Positions 8,517 to 21,488 of a stretch of DNA of 64,000 nucleotides are shown one piece after another. Under the pieces are notes generated by a model, which ran no database searches, had not been told where the DNA came from, and saw only the letters and a program-made list of their open reading frames with translations. The position numbers and the translations under genes were made by a program. Origin of the DNA: Pseudomonas fluorescens (GTDB lineage: Bacteria; Pseudomonadota; Gammaproteobacteria; Pseudomonadales; Pseudomonadaceae); the NCBI RefSeq assembly GCF_040448305.1, contig NZ_CP148752.1, positions 806,001-870,000 of the forward strand, given 5' to 3'. Positions within the stretch are counted from its first letter, which is position 1; each line of letters opens with the position of its first letter.

Positions 8517-10433
8517 ATGGGCAAAATTATCGGTATCGACCTGGGGACTACCAACTCCTGCGTCTCCGTGCTGGAAAACGGCAAGGCAAAAGTTATTGAA
8601 AACGCTGAAGGCGCGCGTACCACGCCGTCGATCATCGCTTACGCCAACGATGGCGAAATCCTGGTTGGCCAGTCGGCCAAGCGTCAGGCTGTGACCAATC
8701 CGCATAACACCCTGTATGCGGTGAAGCGTCTGATCGGTCGTCGTTTCGACGAAGAAGTTGTGCAGAAAGACATCCAGATGGTCCCTTACAAGATCGTCAA
8801 GGCTGACAACAGCGACGCCTGGGTTGAAGTGAACGGCCAGAAAATGGCACCGCCACAAATCTCGGCTGAAATCCTGAAAAAGATGAAGAAGACCGCCGAA
8901 GACTACCTCGGCGAAACCGTGACTGAAGCGGTGATCACCGTTCCGGCCTACTTCAACGACAGCCAACGTCAGGCGACCAAAGACGCCGGCCGCATCGCCG
9001 GCCTGGACGTAAAACGTATCATCAACGAACCAACCGCAGCTGCTCTGGCTTACGGTATGGACAAGGCCAAGGGCGATCACACCGTGATCGTTTACGACCT
9101 GGGCGGCGGTACTTTCGACGTTTCTGTGATCGAGATCGCTGAAGTCGATGGCGAGCACCAGTTCGAAGTACTGGCCACCAACGGTGACACGTTCCTGGGC
9201 GGTGAAGACTTTGACATTCGTCTGATCGACTACCTCGTCGACGAATTCAAGAAAGAAAGCGGCATGAACCTCAAGGGCGACCCGCTGGCCATGCAGCGCC
9301 TGAAAGAAGCCGCTGAAAAAGCCAAGATCGAGCTGTCTTCCGCTCAGTCGACCGACGTGAACCTGCCGTACATCACTGCAGACGCCACCGGTCCTAAGCA
9401 CCTGAACGTGAAGATCTCCCGCGCCAAGCTTGAAGCGCTGGTTGAAGACCTGGTTCAACGTACCATCGAGCCTTGCCGCATTGCGCTGAAAGACTCCGGT
9501 ATCGACGTTGGCGCGATCAACGACGTGATCCTGGTCGGCGGTCAGACCCGTATGCCACTGGTTCAGAAACTGGTGACCGAGTTCTTCGGTAAAGAAGCTC
9601 GTAAAGACGTGAACCCGGACGAAGCGGTTGCCATGGGTGCTGCCATCCAGGGCGCGGTACTGGCCGGTGACGTGAAAGACGTTCTGCTGCTCGACGTCAG
9701 CCCGCTGACCCTGGGTATCGAAACCATGGGCGGCGTGATGACTGCGCTGATCGAGAAAAACACCACGATTCCTACCAAGAAATCGCAAGTGTTCTCGACT
9801 GCCGACGACAACCAGGGCGCCGTGACCATTCACGTACTGCAAGGTGAGCGTAAGCAAGCGGCGCAGAACAAGTCCCTGGGCAAGTTCGATCTGGCCGAGA
9901 TTCCACCAGCACCACGTGGCGTGCCACAAATCGAAGTGACCTTCGACATCGACGCCAACGGCATCCTGCACGTAGGTGCCAAGGACAAGGCCACGGGCAA
10001 GACTCAGTCGATCGTGATCAAGGCCAACTCCGGTCTGTCCGACGAAGAGATCGAGCGTATGGTGCGTGATGCCGAGGCCAACGCCGAGGAAGACCGCAAG
10101 TTCGAAGAGCTGGCCGCTGCCCGTAACCAGGGTGATGCACTGGTTCACTCGACGCGCAAAATGGTCGCTGATGCTGGCGACAAAGTGAGCGCTGAAGAGA
10201 AGACTGCAATCGAAGCTGCCGTAGTAGCCCTGGAAGCCGCTGTTAAAGGCGACGACAAGGCCGCTATCGACGCCAAGGTTGAAGAGCTGTCGAAAGTCTC
10301 CGCTCCAGTGGCGCAAAAGATGTACGCCGAACAGGCTCAGCCTGCTGAAGGTGCAGCACCGCACGACGACAAGGCGGAAAAGGCTGACGACGTTGTCGAC
10401 GCCGAGTTCGAAGAAGTCAAAGACCACAAGTAA
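8517..10433 (+). CDS. dnaK: Molecular chaperone DnaK (Hsp70)
   Basis: The protein has 638 residues. The N-terminal actin-like ATPase domain (1-385) shows GKIIGIDLGTTNSCVSVLEN, DLGGGTFDVSVIEIAEVDGE and the phosphate loop DVILVGGQTRMPLVQKLVTE. The linker VLLLDVSPLTLGIETMGGVM leads to the substrate-binding beta domain and helical lid, ending in an acidic tail with the DDVVDAEFEEVKD motif. The ATG at 8517 follows GGGAGAG; an in-frame GTG at 8511 is unlikely. It is expected to be heat induced with grpE. Confidence 0.98.
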   Translation: MGKIIGIDLGTTNSCVSVLENGKAKVIENAEGARTTPSIIAYANDGEILVGQSAKRQAVTNPHNTLYAVKRLIGRRFDEEVVQKDIQMVPYKIVKADNSDAWVEVNGQKMAPPQISAEILKKMKKTAEDYLGETVTEAVITVPAYFNDSQRQATKDAGRIAGLDVKRIINEPTAAALAYGMDKAKGDHTVIVYDLGGGTFDVSVIEIAEVDGEHQFEVLATNGDTFLGGEDFDIRLIDYLVDEFKKESGMNLKGDPLAMQRLKEAAEKAKIELSSAQSTDVNLPYITADATGPKHLNVKISRAKLEALVEDLVQRTIEPCRIALKDSGIDVGAINDVILVGGQTRMPLVQKLVTEFFGKEARKDVNPDEAVAMGAAIQGAVLAGDVKDVLLLDVSPLTLGIETMGGVMTALIEKNTTIPTKKSQVFSTADDNQGAVTIHVLQGERKQAAQNKSLGKFDLAEIPPAPRGVPQIEVTFDIDANGILHVGAKDKATGKTQSIVIKANSGLSDEEIERMVRDAEANAEEDRKFEELAAARNQGDALVHSTRKMVADAGDKVSAEEKTAIEAAVVALEAAVKGDDKAAIDAKVEELSKVSAPVAQKMYAEQAQPAEGAAPHDDKAEKADDVVDAEFEEVKDHK

Positions 10434-10487
10434 GTTGTTGGTCGGCCGGTTGACTGCCTTCAGGCGGTGACTGGTAGGATGTCGCCG

Positions 10488-10507
10488 CGCGGGAGCTTGC
10501 TCCCGCG
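10488..10507. repeat. Perfect stem-loop in the dnaK-dnaJ gap
   Basis: The arms CGCGGGAGC and GCTCCCGCG (9 bp) flank a TT loop. The core resembles one REP palindrome of the doublets found elsewhere in this window, but no partner copy is present. There is no T-tract, so it is not a classical terminator. The rest of the 295 bp dnaK-dnaJ gap shows no gene and no clear second heat-shock promoter. Confidence 0.6.
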
Positions 10508-10728
10508 TTGGCGTATCTGGAATACGCGAATTTTTACAGCATGCGACAACGTTCGGATGTTGGTGGTATGGCCGGAAATGCTCCTGCTTTTCGCGCCACA
10601 AGTACCACAAGAATCAAAGACCAGGATCGTTGAATCGACGTGAGTTGGGTCCGGGCCTGTATTGGGGCTCAACGAGTTCGGCAAACTCAGGAGGGTTTTG
10701 TCGGACGTCCTCAAGAGTGCAAAGACTT

Positions 10729-11853
10729 ATGGCAAAGCGTGACTATTACGAAGTGTTGGGTGTTGAGCGTGGCTCAAGCGAAGCGGACCTGAAGAAGGCT
10801 TACCGTCGCCTGGCGATGAAGCACCACCCGGACCGTAATCCCGATGACAAGGCTTCGGAAGAGATGTTCAAGGAGGCCAACGAGGCCTACGAAGTGCTGT
10901 CCGATTCCAGCAAGCGCGCAGCGTACGACCAGTACGGCCATGCCGGTGTCGACCCGAGCATGGGTGGCGGCGGTGCCGGTTTCGGCGGCCAGAACTTCTC
11001 CGACATCTTTGGCGATGTCTTCAGTGACTTCTTCGGTGGCGGTCGCGGTGGTTCCCGTGGTGGCGCGCAGCGCGGCAGTGACTTGCGCTACACCCTGGAA
11101 CTGGACCTCGAAGAGGCGGTGCGCGGTACGACCGTGAATATCCGCGTTCCGACGCTGGTCAACTGCAAGCCTTGCGACGGCTCCGGGGCCAAGAAAGGTT
11201 CTGCGCCGGTGACCTGCCCGACTTGCGGCGGTATCGGCCAGGTGCGCATGCAGCAAGGCTTCTTCTCGGTGCAGCAAACCTGCCCGCGCTGCCATGGCCA
11301 GGGCAAGATCATTTCCGATCCGTGCGATTCCTGCCACGGCGAAGGTCGTGTCGAAGAGTACAAGACCCTGTCGGTGAAAGTGCCGGCCGGTGTCGATACC
11401 GGTGACCGCATTCGTCTGTCCGGCGAAGGCGAGGCGGGTGCCCAGGGTGGGCCGACTGGCGACCTGTACGTGGTGATCAACGTGCGCGAGCACTCGATTT
11501 TCCAGCGCGACGGCAAGCATTTGTTCTGCGAAGTGCCGATCAGCTTCGTCGATGCGGCGCTGGGTGGCGAGCTGGAGATTCCGACCCTCGATGGTCGGGT
11601 CAAGCTGAAGATCCCTGAGGGGACCCAGACCGGCAAGCAGTTCCGTGTGCGTGGCAAGGGTGTCGCGCCTGTGCGTGGCGGTGGTGCTGGTGACTTGATG
11701 TGCCGCGTGGCGGTCGAGACTCCGGTCAACCTGAGCCGTCGCCAGCGTGAAATGCTAGAGGAATTCCGTAGTTCGCTGGCGGATGACAACAGCCATTCGC
11801 CAAAAACCACCGGTTGGTTCGAAGGCGTGAAGCGCTTCTTCGGCGATTTGTAA
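10729..11853 (+). CDS. dnaJ: Co-chaperone DnaJ (Hsp40)
   Basis: The protein has 374 residues. The J domain has HPD at residues 33-35 (MKHHPDRNP). A Gly/Phe-rich linker follows (GGGGAGFGGQNFSDIFGDVF). Four zinc-binding CxxCxGxG repeats follow (CKPCDGSG, CPTCGGIG, CPRCHGQG, CDSCHGEG), then the C-terminal substrate-binding domain. It stimulates DnaK ATP hydrolysis. The frame is open upstream to 10630, but MAKRDYYEVLG at 10729 is the conserved N-terminus. dapB follows after 10 bp. Confidence 0.98.
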   Translation: MAKRDYYEVLGVERGSSEADLKKAYRRLAMKHHPDRNPDDKASEEMFKEANEAYEVLSDSSKRAAYDQYGHAGVDPSMGGGGAGFGGQNFSDIFGDVFSDFFGGGRGGSRGGAQRGSDLRYTLELDLEEAVRGTTVNIRVPTLVNCKPCDGSGAKKGSAPVTCPTCGGIGQVRMQQGFFSVQQTCPRCHGQGKIISDPCDSCHGEGRVEEYKTLSVKVPAGVDTGDRIRLSGEGEAGAQGGPTGDLYVVINVREHSIFQRDGKHLFCEVPISFVDAALGGELEIPTLDGRVKLKIPEGTQTGKQFRVRGKGVAPVRGGGAGDLMCRVAVETPVNLSRRQREMLEEFRSSLADDNSHSPKTTGWFEGVKRFFGDL

Positions 11854-11863
11854 GGAGGCAGGC

Positions 11864-12667
11864 ATGCGACGTATTGCAGTGATGGGCGCCGCCGGGCGCA
11901 TGGGCAAGACCCTGATTGAAGCCGTGCAGCAAACCCCGGGCGCTGGTCTGACGGCGGCGGTGGATCGTCCCGACAGCACGCTGGTCGGCGCGGATGCCGG
12001 TGAGCTGGCTGCGCTGGGTCGAATCGGCGTTCCTCTGTCCGGTGATCTGGATCGGGTGGTCGACGAGTTCGACGTGCTGATCGACTTCACGCACCCGACG
12101 GTGACCCTGAAGAACCTGGCTTTCTGCCGTAAGCACGGCAAGGCCATGATCATCGGTACCACCGGTTTCAGCGTTGAAGAAAAGCAGTTGCTGGCGGAAG
12201 CGGGCAAGGACATTCCGATTGTCTTCGCGGCCAACTTCAGTGTCGGGGTCAACCTGTGCCTGAAGTTGCTCGACACGGCGGCTCGCGTATTGGGCGACGA
12301 TGTCGATATCGAAATCACCGAGGCTCACCATCGGCACAAAGTCGATGCGCCGTCCGGCACTGCCGTGCGCATGGGTGAGGTGATTGCCGATGCGTTGGGT
12401 CGTGATCTGAAGAAGGTGGCGGTGTATGGCCGTGAGGGCCAGACCGGTGCTCGTGATCGCGAGACCATTGGTTTTGCCACTGTGCGTGCCGGCGATATCG
12501 TCGGTGACCACACCGTGCTGTTCGCCGCCGACGGCGAGCGTGTCGAGATCACCCACAAGGCGTCCAGTCGCATGACCTTCGCCAAGGGCGCGGTACGTGC
12601 TGCATTGTGGCTGGACGGGCGCGAGCCTGGCCTTTACGACATGCAAGACGTGCTCGATCTGCGTTAA
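11864..12667 (+). CDS. dapB: 4-hydroxy-tetrahydrodipicolinate reductase DapB
   Basis: The protein has 267 residues and an NAD(P)-binding GAAGRMG motif at 8-14. The catalytic signature EAHHRHKVDAPSGTA supplies the His pair and substrate-binding Lys, and the downstream ATVRAGDIVGDHTVLFAADG is typical. It makes tetrahydrodipicolinate for lysine and meso-diaminopimelate (peptidoglycan). A strong Shine-Dalgarno TAAGGAGG lies immediately upstream. The short gap from dnaJ suggests partial cotranscription with the chaperone genes. Confidence 0.97.
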   Translation: MRRIAVMGAAGRMGKTLIEAVQQTPGAGLTAAVDRPDSTLVGADAGELAALGRIGVPLSGDLDRVVDEFDVLIDFTHPTVTLKNLAFCRKHGKAMIIGTTGFSVEEKQLLAEAGKDIPIVFAANFSVGVNLCLKLLDTAARVLGDDVDIEITEAHHRHKVDAPSGTAVRMGEVIADALGRDLKKVAVYGREGQTGARDRETIGFATVRAGDIVGDHTVLFAADGERVEITHKASSRMTFAKGAVRAALWLDGREPGLYDMQDVLDLR

Positions 12668-12679
12668 GATGCACCCGAA

Positions 12680-12714
12680 ATCGGGCTCGCGCACCGCGTT
12701 TGAGCCCGGTTTTG
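12680..12714 (+). terminator. Intrinsic terminator after dapB
   Basis: The stem TCGGGCTC / GAGCCCGG with a 13-nt loop is followed by TTTTGTT, starting 13 bp after the dapB stop. It would separate dapB from the carA leader. Confidence 0.7.
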
Positions 12715-12843
12715 TTCCGCCAAGCGACGTCCTGTCGCATTCTCCAGCCTTTTAGGCTCATTGGCGGTAGACCAAAAAGGCCTTTTTCTGTAAGCTACAG
12801 CTTTAGTGTGTCCACTAAAAGCGCGCAGAATAATTCAGTGAAG

Positions 12844-12882
12844 AAGCGGGGTGACGTGTCCATACGTCACTCCGCTTTTTTA
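12844..12882 (+). terminator. Attenuator-like terminator in the carA leader
   Basis: The arms AAGCGGGGTGACGT and ACGTCACTCCGCTT pair over 14 positions, one being a G-T wobble, around the 6-nt loop GTCCAT. A run of T follows (12876-12881). The T-run ends 45 bp before the carA start, so it must be bypassed for carA to be expressed. P. aeruginosa carA has been reported to be controlled by pyrimidine- and arginine-linked mechanisms including attenuation; the sequence here fits that model. Confidence 0.8.
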
Positions 12883-12926
12883 CAACCTGCGATCGCCCTT
12901 TCAGGCTTTATTTACGGGAGGTCTTC

Positions 12927-14063
12927 TTGACTAAGCCAGCCATACTCGCCCTTGCTGATGGCAGCATTTTTCGCGGCGAAGCCATTGGAGCCGACGGTCA
13001 AACCGTTGGTGAGGTGGTGTTCAACACCGCAATGACCGGCTATCAGGAAATCCTTACCGATCCTTCCTACGCCCAACAGATCGTTACCCTGACTTACCCG
13101 CACATCGGCAACACCGGCACCACGCCGGAGGACGCCGAGTCCAACCGCGTCTGGTCTGCCGGCCTGGTCATCCGTGACCTGCCACTGGTGGCGAGCAACT
13201 GGCGTAACACGATGTCCCTGTCCGACTACCTGAAGGCCAACAATGTTGTGGCCATCGCCGGTATCGACACCCGCCGCCTGACGCGCATCCTGCGTGAAAA
13301 AGGCGCGCAGAACGGCTGCATCATGGCCGGTGACAACATTTCCGAAGCCGCCGCCATCGCCGCCGCCCAGGGTTTCCCTGGCCTCAAGGGCATGGACCTG
13401 GCGAAAGTTGTCAGCACCAAGGAAAGCTACGAGTGGCGCTCGACTGTCTGGGATCTGAAAACCGACAGCCACGCAACCATCGAAGCCTCTGAGCTGCCAT
13501 ACCACGTGGTTGCCTACGACTACGGCGTCAAGGTGAACATCCTGCGCATGCTGGTCGAGCGCGGTTGCCGCGTGACCGTCGTGCCTGCACAAACGCCTGC
13601 TGCCGATGTGCTGGCACTGAAGCCGGACGGCGTGTTCCTGTCCAACGGCCCTGGTGATCCGGAGCCTTGCGACTACGCGATCCAGGCGATCAAGGATGTG
13701 CTGGAAACCGAGATTCCGGTCTTCGGTATCTGCCTCGGTCACCAACTGCTGGCCCTGGCCTCCGGCGCCAAGACCCTGAAAATGGGTCACGGCCACCACG
13801 GTGCCAACCACCCCGTCCAGGACCTGGACAGCGGCGTGGTGATGATCACCAGCCAGAACCACGGTTTTGCCGTAGACGAAGCGACCCTGCCGGCCAACGT
13901 TCGCGCGATCCACAAATCGCTGTTCGACGGCACCCTGCAAGGTATCGAGCGTACCGACAAGAGCGCCTTCAGCTTCCAGGGTCACCCGGAAGCCAGCCCT
14001 GGCCCGAACGACGTAGCGCCATTGTTCGATCGCTTCATCACCGAGATGGCCAAGCGACGCTGA
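12927..14063 (+). CDS. carA: Carbamoyl-phosphate synthase small subunit CarA
   Basis: The protein has 378 residues. The N-terminal CPSase_sm domain (1-150, ADGSIFRGEAIGADGQTVGE) is followed by a class I glutamine amidotransferase. Its triad is Cys269 (FGICLGHQLL), His353 and Glu355 (FQGHPEASPG). It releases ammonia from glutamine for CarB, feeding arginine and pyrimidine synthesis. The start is a TTG at 12927 with GGGAGG 5 nt upstream; no ATG gives the conserved N-terminus. Expression is probably gated by the leader terminator at 12844-12882. Confidence 0.97.
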   Translation: MTKPAILALADGSIFRGEAIGADGQTVGEVVFNTAMTGYQEILTDPSYAQQIVTLTYPHIGNTGTTPEDAESNRVWSAGLVIRDLPLVASNWRNTMSLSDYLKANNVVAIAGIDTRRLTRILREKGAQNGCIMAGDNISEAAAIAAAQGFPGLKGMDLAKVVSTKESYEWRSTVWDLKTDSHATIEASELPYHVVAYDYGVKVNILRMLVERGCRVTVVPAQTPAADVLALKPDGVFLSNGPGDPEPCDYAIQAIKDVLETEIPVFGICLGHQLLALASGAKTLKMGHGHHGANHPVQDLDSGVVMITSQNHGFAVDEATLPANVRAIHKSLFDGTLQGIERTDKSAFSFQGHPEASPGPNDVAPLFDRFITEMAKRR

Positions 14064-14083
14064 TCGCTCGCCCTGATGTAGCA

Positions 14084-14125
14084 AAGCTTGAGGGTGGCCC
14101 CGTACTGGCGGCCCCCTCAAGGCTT
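14084..14125 (+). repeat. Long stem-loop in the carA-carB spacer
   Basis: Left arm AAGCTTGAGGGTGGCC and right arm GGCCCCCTCAAGGCTT pair along about 15 bp with single-base bulges and a 10-nt loop. No T-tract follows, so it is more likely an mRNA-stabilizing or ribosome-spacing element than a terminator. Confidence 0.65.
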
Positions 14126-14180
14126 CAGAGATTGAACAAGACGGCTTGCCGACTGACCTGCGGATTTGAGTGACAAACCC

Positions 14181-17398
<3,218 letters not shown>

Positions 17399-17402
<4 letters not shown>

Positions 17403-17881
17403 GCATAACGAAGTACCCCATGACCGTTCAGGGCGCTCGCGCCCTGGAAGAAGAGCACACTCACCTGACCAAGGTCGTTCGTCCGAAGCTCAGCCAGGAC
17501 ATCGGTACGGCCCGCGAGTTGGGTGACTTGAAGGAAAACGCCGAATACCACGCTGCCCGTGAGCAGCAGGGTATGGTTGAGGCGCGGATTCGTGACATCG
17601 AGGGCCGGATTCAGAATCAGGTCATCATTGATGTCACGACCATTCCTCATACTGGCAAAGTGATTTTCGGCACCACTGTTGAAATCGCCAACGTCGAAAC
17701 TGACGAGCGCGTCACCTATCACATCGTGGGTGAGGACGAGGCTGACTTCAAACTGGGCAAAATCTCTGTCGGTTCGCCACTGGCCCGCGCCTTGATTGCC
17801 AAGGAAGAGGGTGATGTGGTCGCCGTGAAAACGCCTGGTGGCGTTATCGAGTACGAGATTGTCGAAGTTCGCCACGTCTGA
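17399..17881 (+). CDS. greA: Transcription elongation factor GreA
   Basis: The protein has 160 residues. The N-terminal antiparallel coiled coil, which enters the RNA polymerase secondary channel, has the acidic tip and signature DIGTARELGDLKENAEYHAA. The C-terminal FKBP-like domain includes VGSPLARALIAKEEGDVVAV. GreA stimulates cleavage of backtracked RNA. The start codon overlaps the carB stop in an ATGA arrangement, so translation is probably coupled. Confidence 0.97.
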
Positions 17882-17909
17882 AGGCCGGCGCCCGTTTCGT
17901 GCGGGCGCC

Positions 17910-18314
17910 ATGCTTTGGCAGCTGACCCAGATGTTGTGGGTCGGCGGCTTGTGGTTGTTGCAAATCGGTCTGTTGCCGGTGCTGGGACGAATTGGCCTGG
18001 CGCCGCTGCTGATCGATGAAATCGCAGGCACGCTCAATACGTTGGTAGTGGGATTCGCTACGGCGTGTGTGATTTTTCAGGCTTTGGTGCTGGTTAAGGC
18101 CGAGGGCCTTGTCAGTCTATGGCGGGATATTCGCGGGCAACTGCTGTTGATGGCGCTGTATGCGTGCGCGATGTACTTCGCGGTGCGTTTCGGCTGGCCG
18201 GATGCCGATCGTTGGCAGGCGTTCAGCTATCTTGTCCTGGGCTTTTCCGGGCTGGTGCTGGTGTTGCAGCCGGTGCCGGGATGGAGTGGCAGGGTGCGCG
18301 AAGCACACCCTTGA
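17910..18314 (+). CDS. Small inner-membrane protein, DUF4149-like
   Basis: The protein has 134 residues and four predicted membrane helices: about 10-30 (WVGGLWLLQIGLLPVLG), 40-65, 75-95 (LLLMALYACAMYFAVRFGW) and 102-122. It ends in a short cytoplasmic tail. It resembles the uncharacterized small membrane protein found after greA in pseudomonads; no function is known to me. The ATG at 17910 lies 28 bp after greA. It converges on yhbY with only 9 bp between stop codons. Confidence 0.75.
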   Translation: MLWQLTQMLWVGGLWLLQIGLLPVLGRIGLAPLLIDEIAGTLNTLVVGFATACVIFQALVLVKAEGLVSLWRDIRGQLLLMALYACAMYFAVRFGWPDADRWQAFSYLVLGFSGLVLVLQPVPGWSGRVREAHP

Positions 18315-18323
18315 CCCTTGCAA

Positions 18324-18632
18324 TCACTTGAAGCGATGGACGTTCGACAGCTGCTTGTTGACGCTGAAGTTCTTGCGGTAGATCAATGCCATCTTGCCGA
18401 TGACCTGGACCAGATCCGCTTTGCCGACCTTGCAGAGCTCTGCAATGGACGCCAGGCGCGATTCGCGATCGAGGATATTGAGCTTGATCTTGATCAGCTC
18501 GTGATCCGCCAATGCGCGTTCGAGTTCGGCTAACACACCTTCAGTCAAACCATTGTCTGCCACAATCAGAACCGGTTTCAGATGGTGGCCAATGGATTTG
18601 TACTGTTTCTTCTGCTCTTGAGTGAGCGGCAT
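18324..18632 (-). CDS. yhbY: CRS1/YhbY-family ribosome-assembly RNA-binding protein
   Basis: The protein has 102 residues and one CRM domain. Landmarks are QKKQYKSIGHHLKPVLIVAD, the helix GLTEGVLAELERALADHELI, and the C-terminal loop GKADLVQVIGKMALIYRKNF, where GKxx is the GxxG-type RNA-binding loop region. E. coli YhbY associates with the pre-50S subunit. It is divergent from rlmE, another 50S factor, with 105 bp between. Confidence 0.93.
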   Translation of the reverse strand: MPLTQEQKKQYKSIGHHLKPVLIVADNGLTEGVLAELERALADHELIKIKLNILDRESRLASIAELCKVGKADLVQVIGKMALIYRKNFSVNKQLSNVHRFK

Positions 18633-18737
18633 AATCTGACCCCTGCGTCTGATCTTGTAAAAAGCGGCGGCCAGTTTACCCGAGCGAGTCCGGGACCGCC
18701 CAGTTAATCACGACCCGTTTTATTTTCGAGGTGGCCC

Positions 18738-19370
18738 GTGGCCCGTTCCAAGACAAGCCTTAACTGGCTGAAAGAACATTTCAACGACCCATTCGTCAAA
18801 ATGGCACAAAAAGACGGGTACCGTTCCCGCGCCAGCTACAAACTGCTGGAGATCCAGGAAAAGGACCGTCTGATCCGCCCGGGCATGAGCGTAATCGACC
18901 TGGGTGCGGCCCCCGGTGGGTGGTCCCAGGTGACCAGTCGTCTGATTGGTGGGCAGGGCACACTGATCGCTTCTGACATTCTGGAAATGGACAGCATCCC
19001 GGACGTGACCTTCATTCAAGGCGACTTTACCGAGGATGCGGTGCTGGCTCAGATCCTCAATGCCGTCGGAAATAAGGAAGTAGACCTTGTGATTTCCGAT
19101 ATGGCCCCCAATATGAGTGGATTACCGGCCGTAGACATGCCGCGAGCGATGTTCCTGTGCGAGTTGGCACTGGATCTCTCGACCCGGGTGCTCAAGCCCG
19201 GTGGTGATTTTTTGATCAAGATTTTCCAGGGCGAAGGCTTCGACGAGTTCCACAAGAGCGTTCGCCAGCAGTTCGAGAAGGTGCAGATGCGCAAGCCGAA
19301 CTCGTCGCGCGACCGTTCTCGCGAGCAGTACCTGCTAGGGCGCGGTTTCCGCGGGCGCAGTGAGGGTTGA
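18738..19370 (+). CDS. rlmE: 23S rRNA 2'-O-ribose methyltransferase RlmE (FtsJ/RrmJ)
   Basis: The protein has 210 residues and methylates U2552 in the peptidyl-transferase A-loop. A Rossmann fold carries the SAM motif VIDLGAAPGGWSQ (52-64). The catalytic tetrad K-D-K-E maps to Lys35, Asp121 (SDMAPNMSG), Lys161 and Glu196, a constant offset of -3 from the E. coli enzyme. The start is GTG at 18738 with GAGGTGG just upstream. It is usually heat induced and placed before ftsH, as here (190 bp gap). Confidence 0.97.
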   Translation: MARSKTSLNWLKEHFNDPFVKMAQKDGYRSRASYKLLEIQEKDRLIRPGMSVIDLGAAPGGWSQVTSRLIGGQGTLIASDILEMDSIPDVTFIQGDFTEDAVLAQILNAVGNKEVDLVISDMAPNMSGLPAVDMPRAMFLCELALDLSTRVLKPGGDFLIKIFQGEGFDEFHKSVRQQFEKVQMRKPNSSRDRSREQYLLGRGFRGRSEG

Positions 19371-19560
19371 GTGAATTTTCGATCGGGGCGATAGGATTTT
19401 TGTATTACGCCTTGTCAGAATTAGCGAATATTGTGTAGGAAGTGTTTCACAAAGGGTTACAGACGGCGCCTGCCAAGTTGTAGGTAATGTAGTAAGTTAG
19501 GCCGGTGAATATCATGCGAAGCGCGCGCCAGTAGCGGAGCTTGCTTCAGAGGGTAGTTAA

Positions 19561-21480
<1,920 letters not shown>

Positions 21481-21488
21481 GGTTTGAA

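Noticed and set aside
8451..10610. A 719-codon frame antisense to dnaK
   Set aside because: Long frames opposite hsp70 genes are a known artefact of codon usage; there is no ribosome-binding site or domain.
10630..10728. N-terminal extension of dnaJ
   Set aside because: The conserved J domain starts at 10729 and the upstream residues match no DnaJ.
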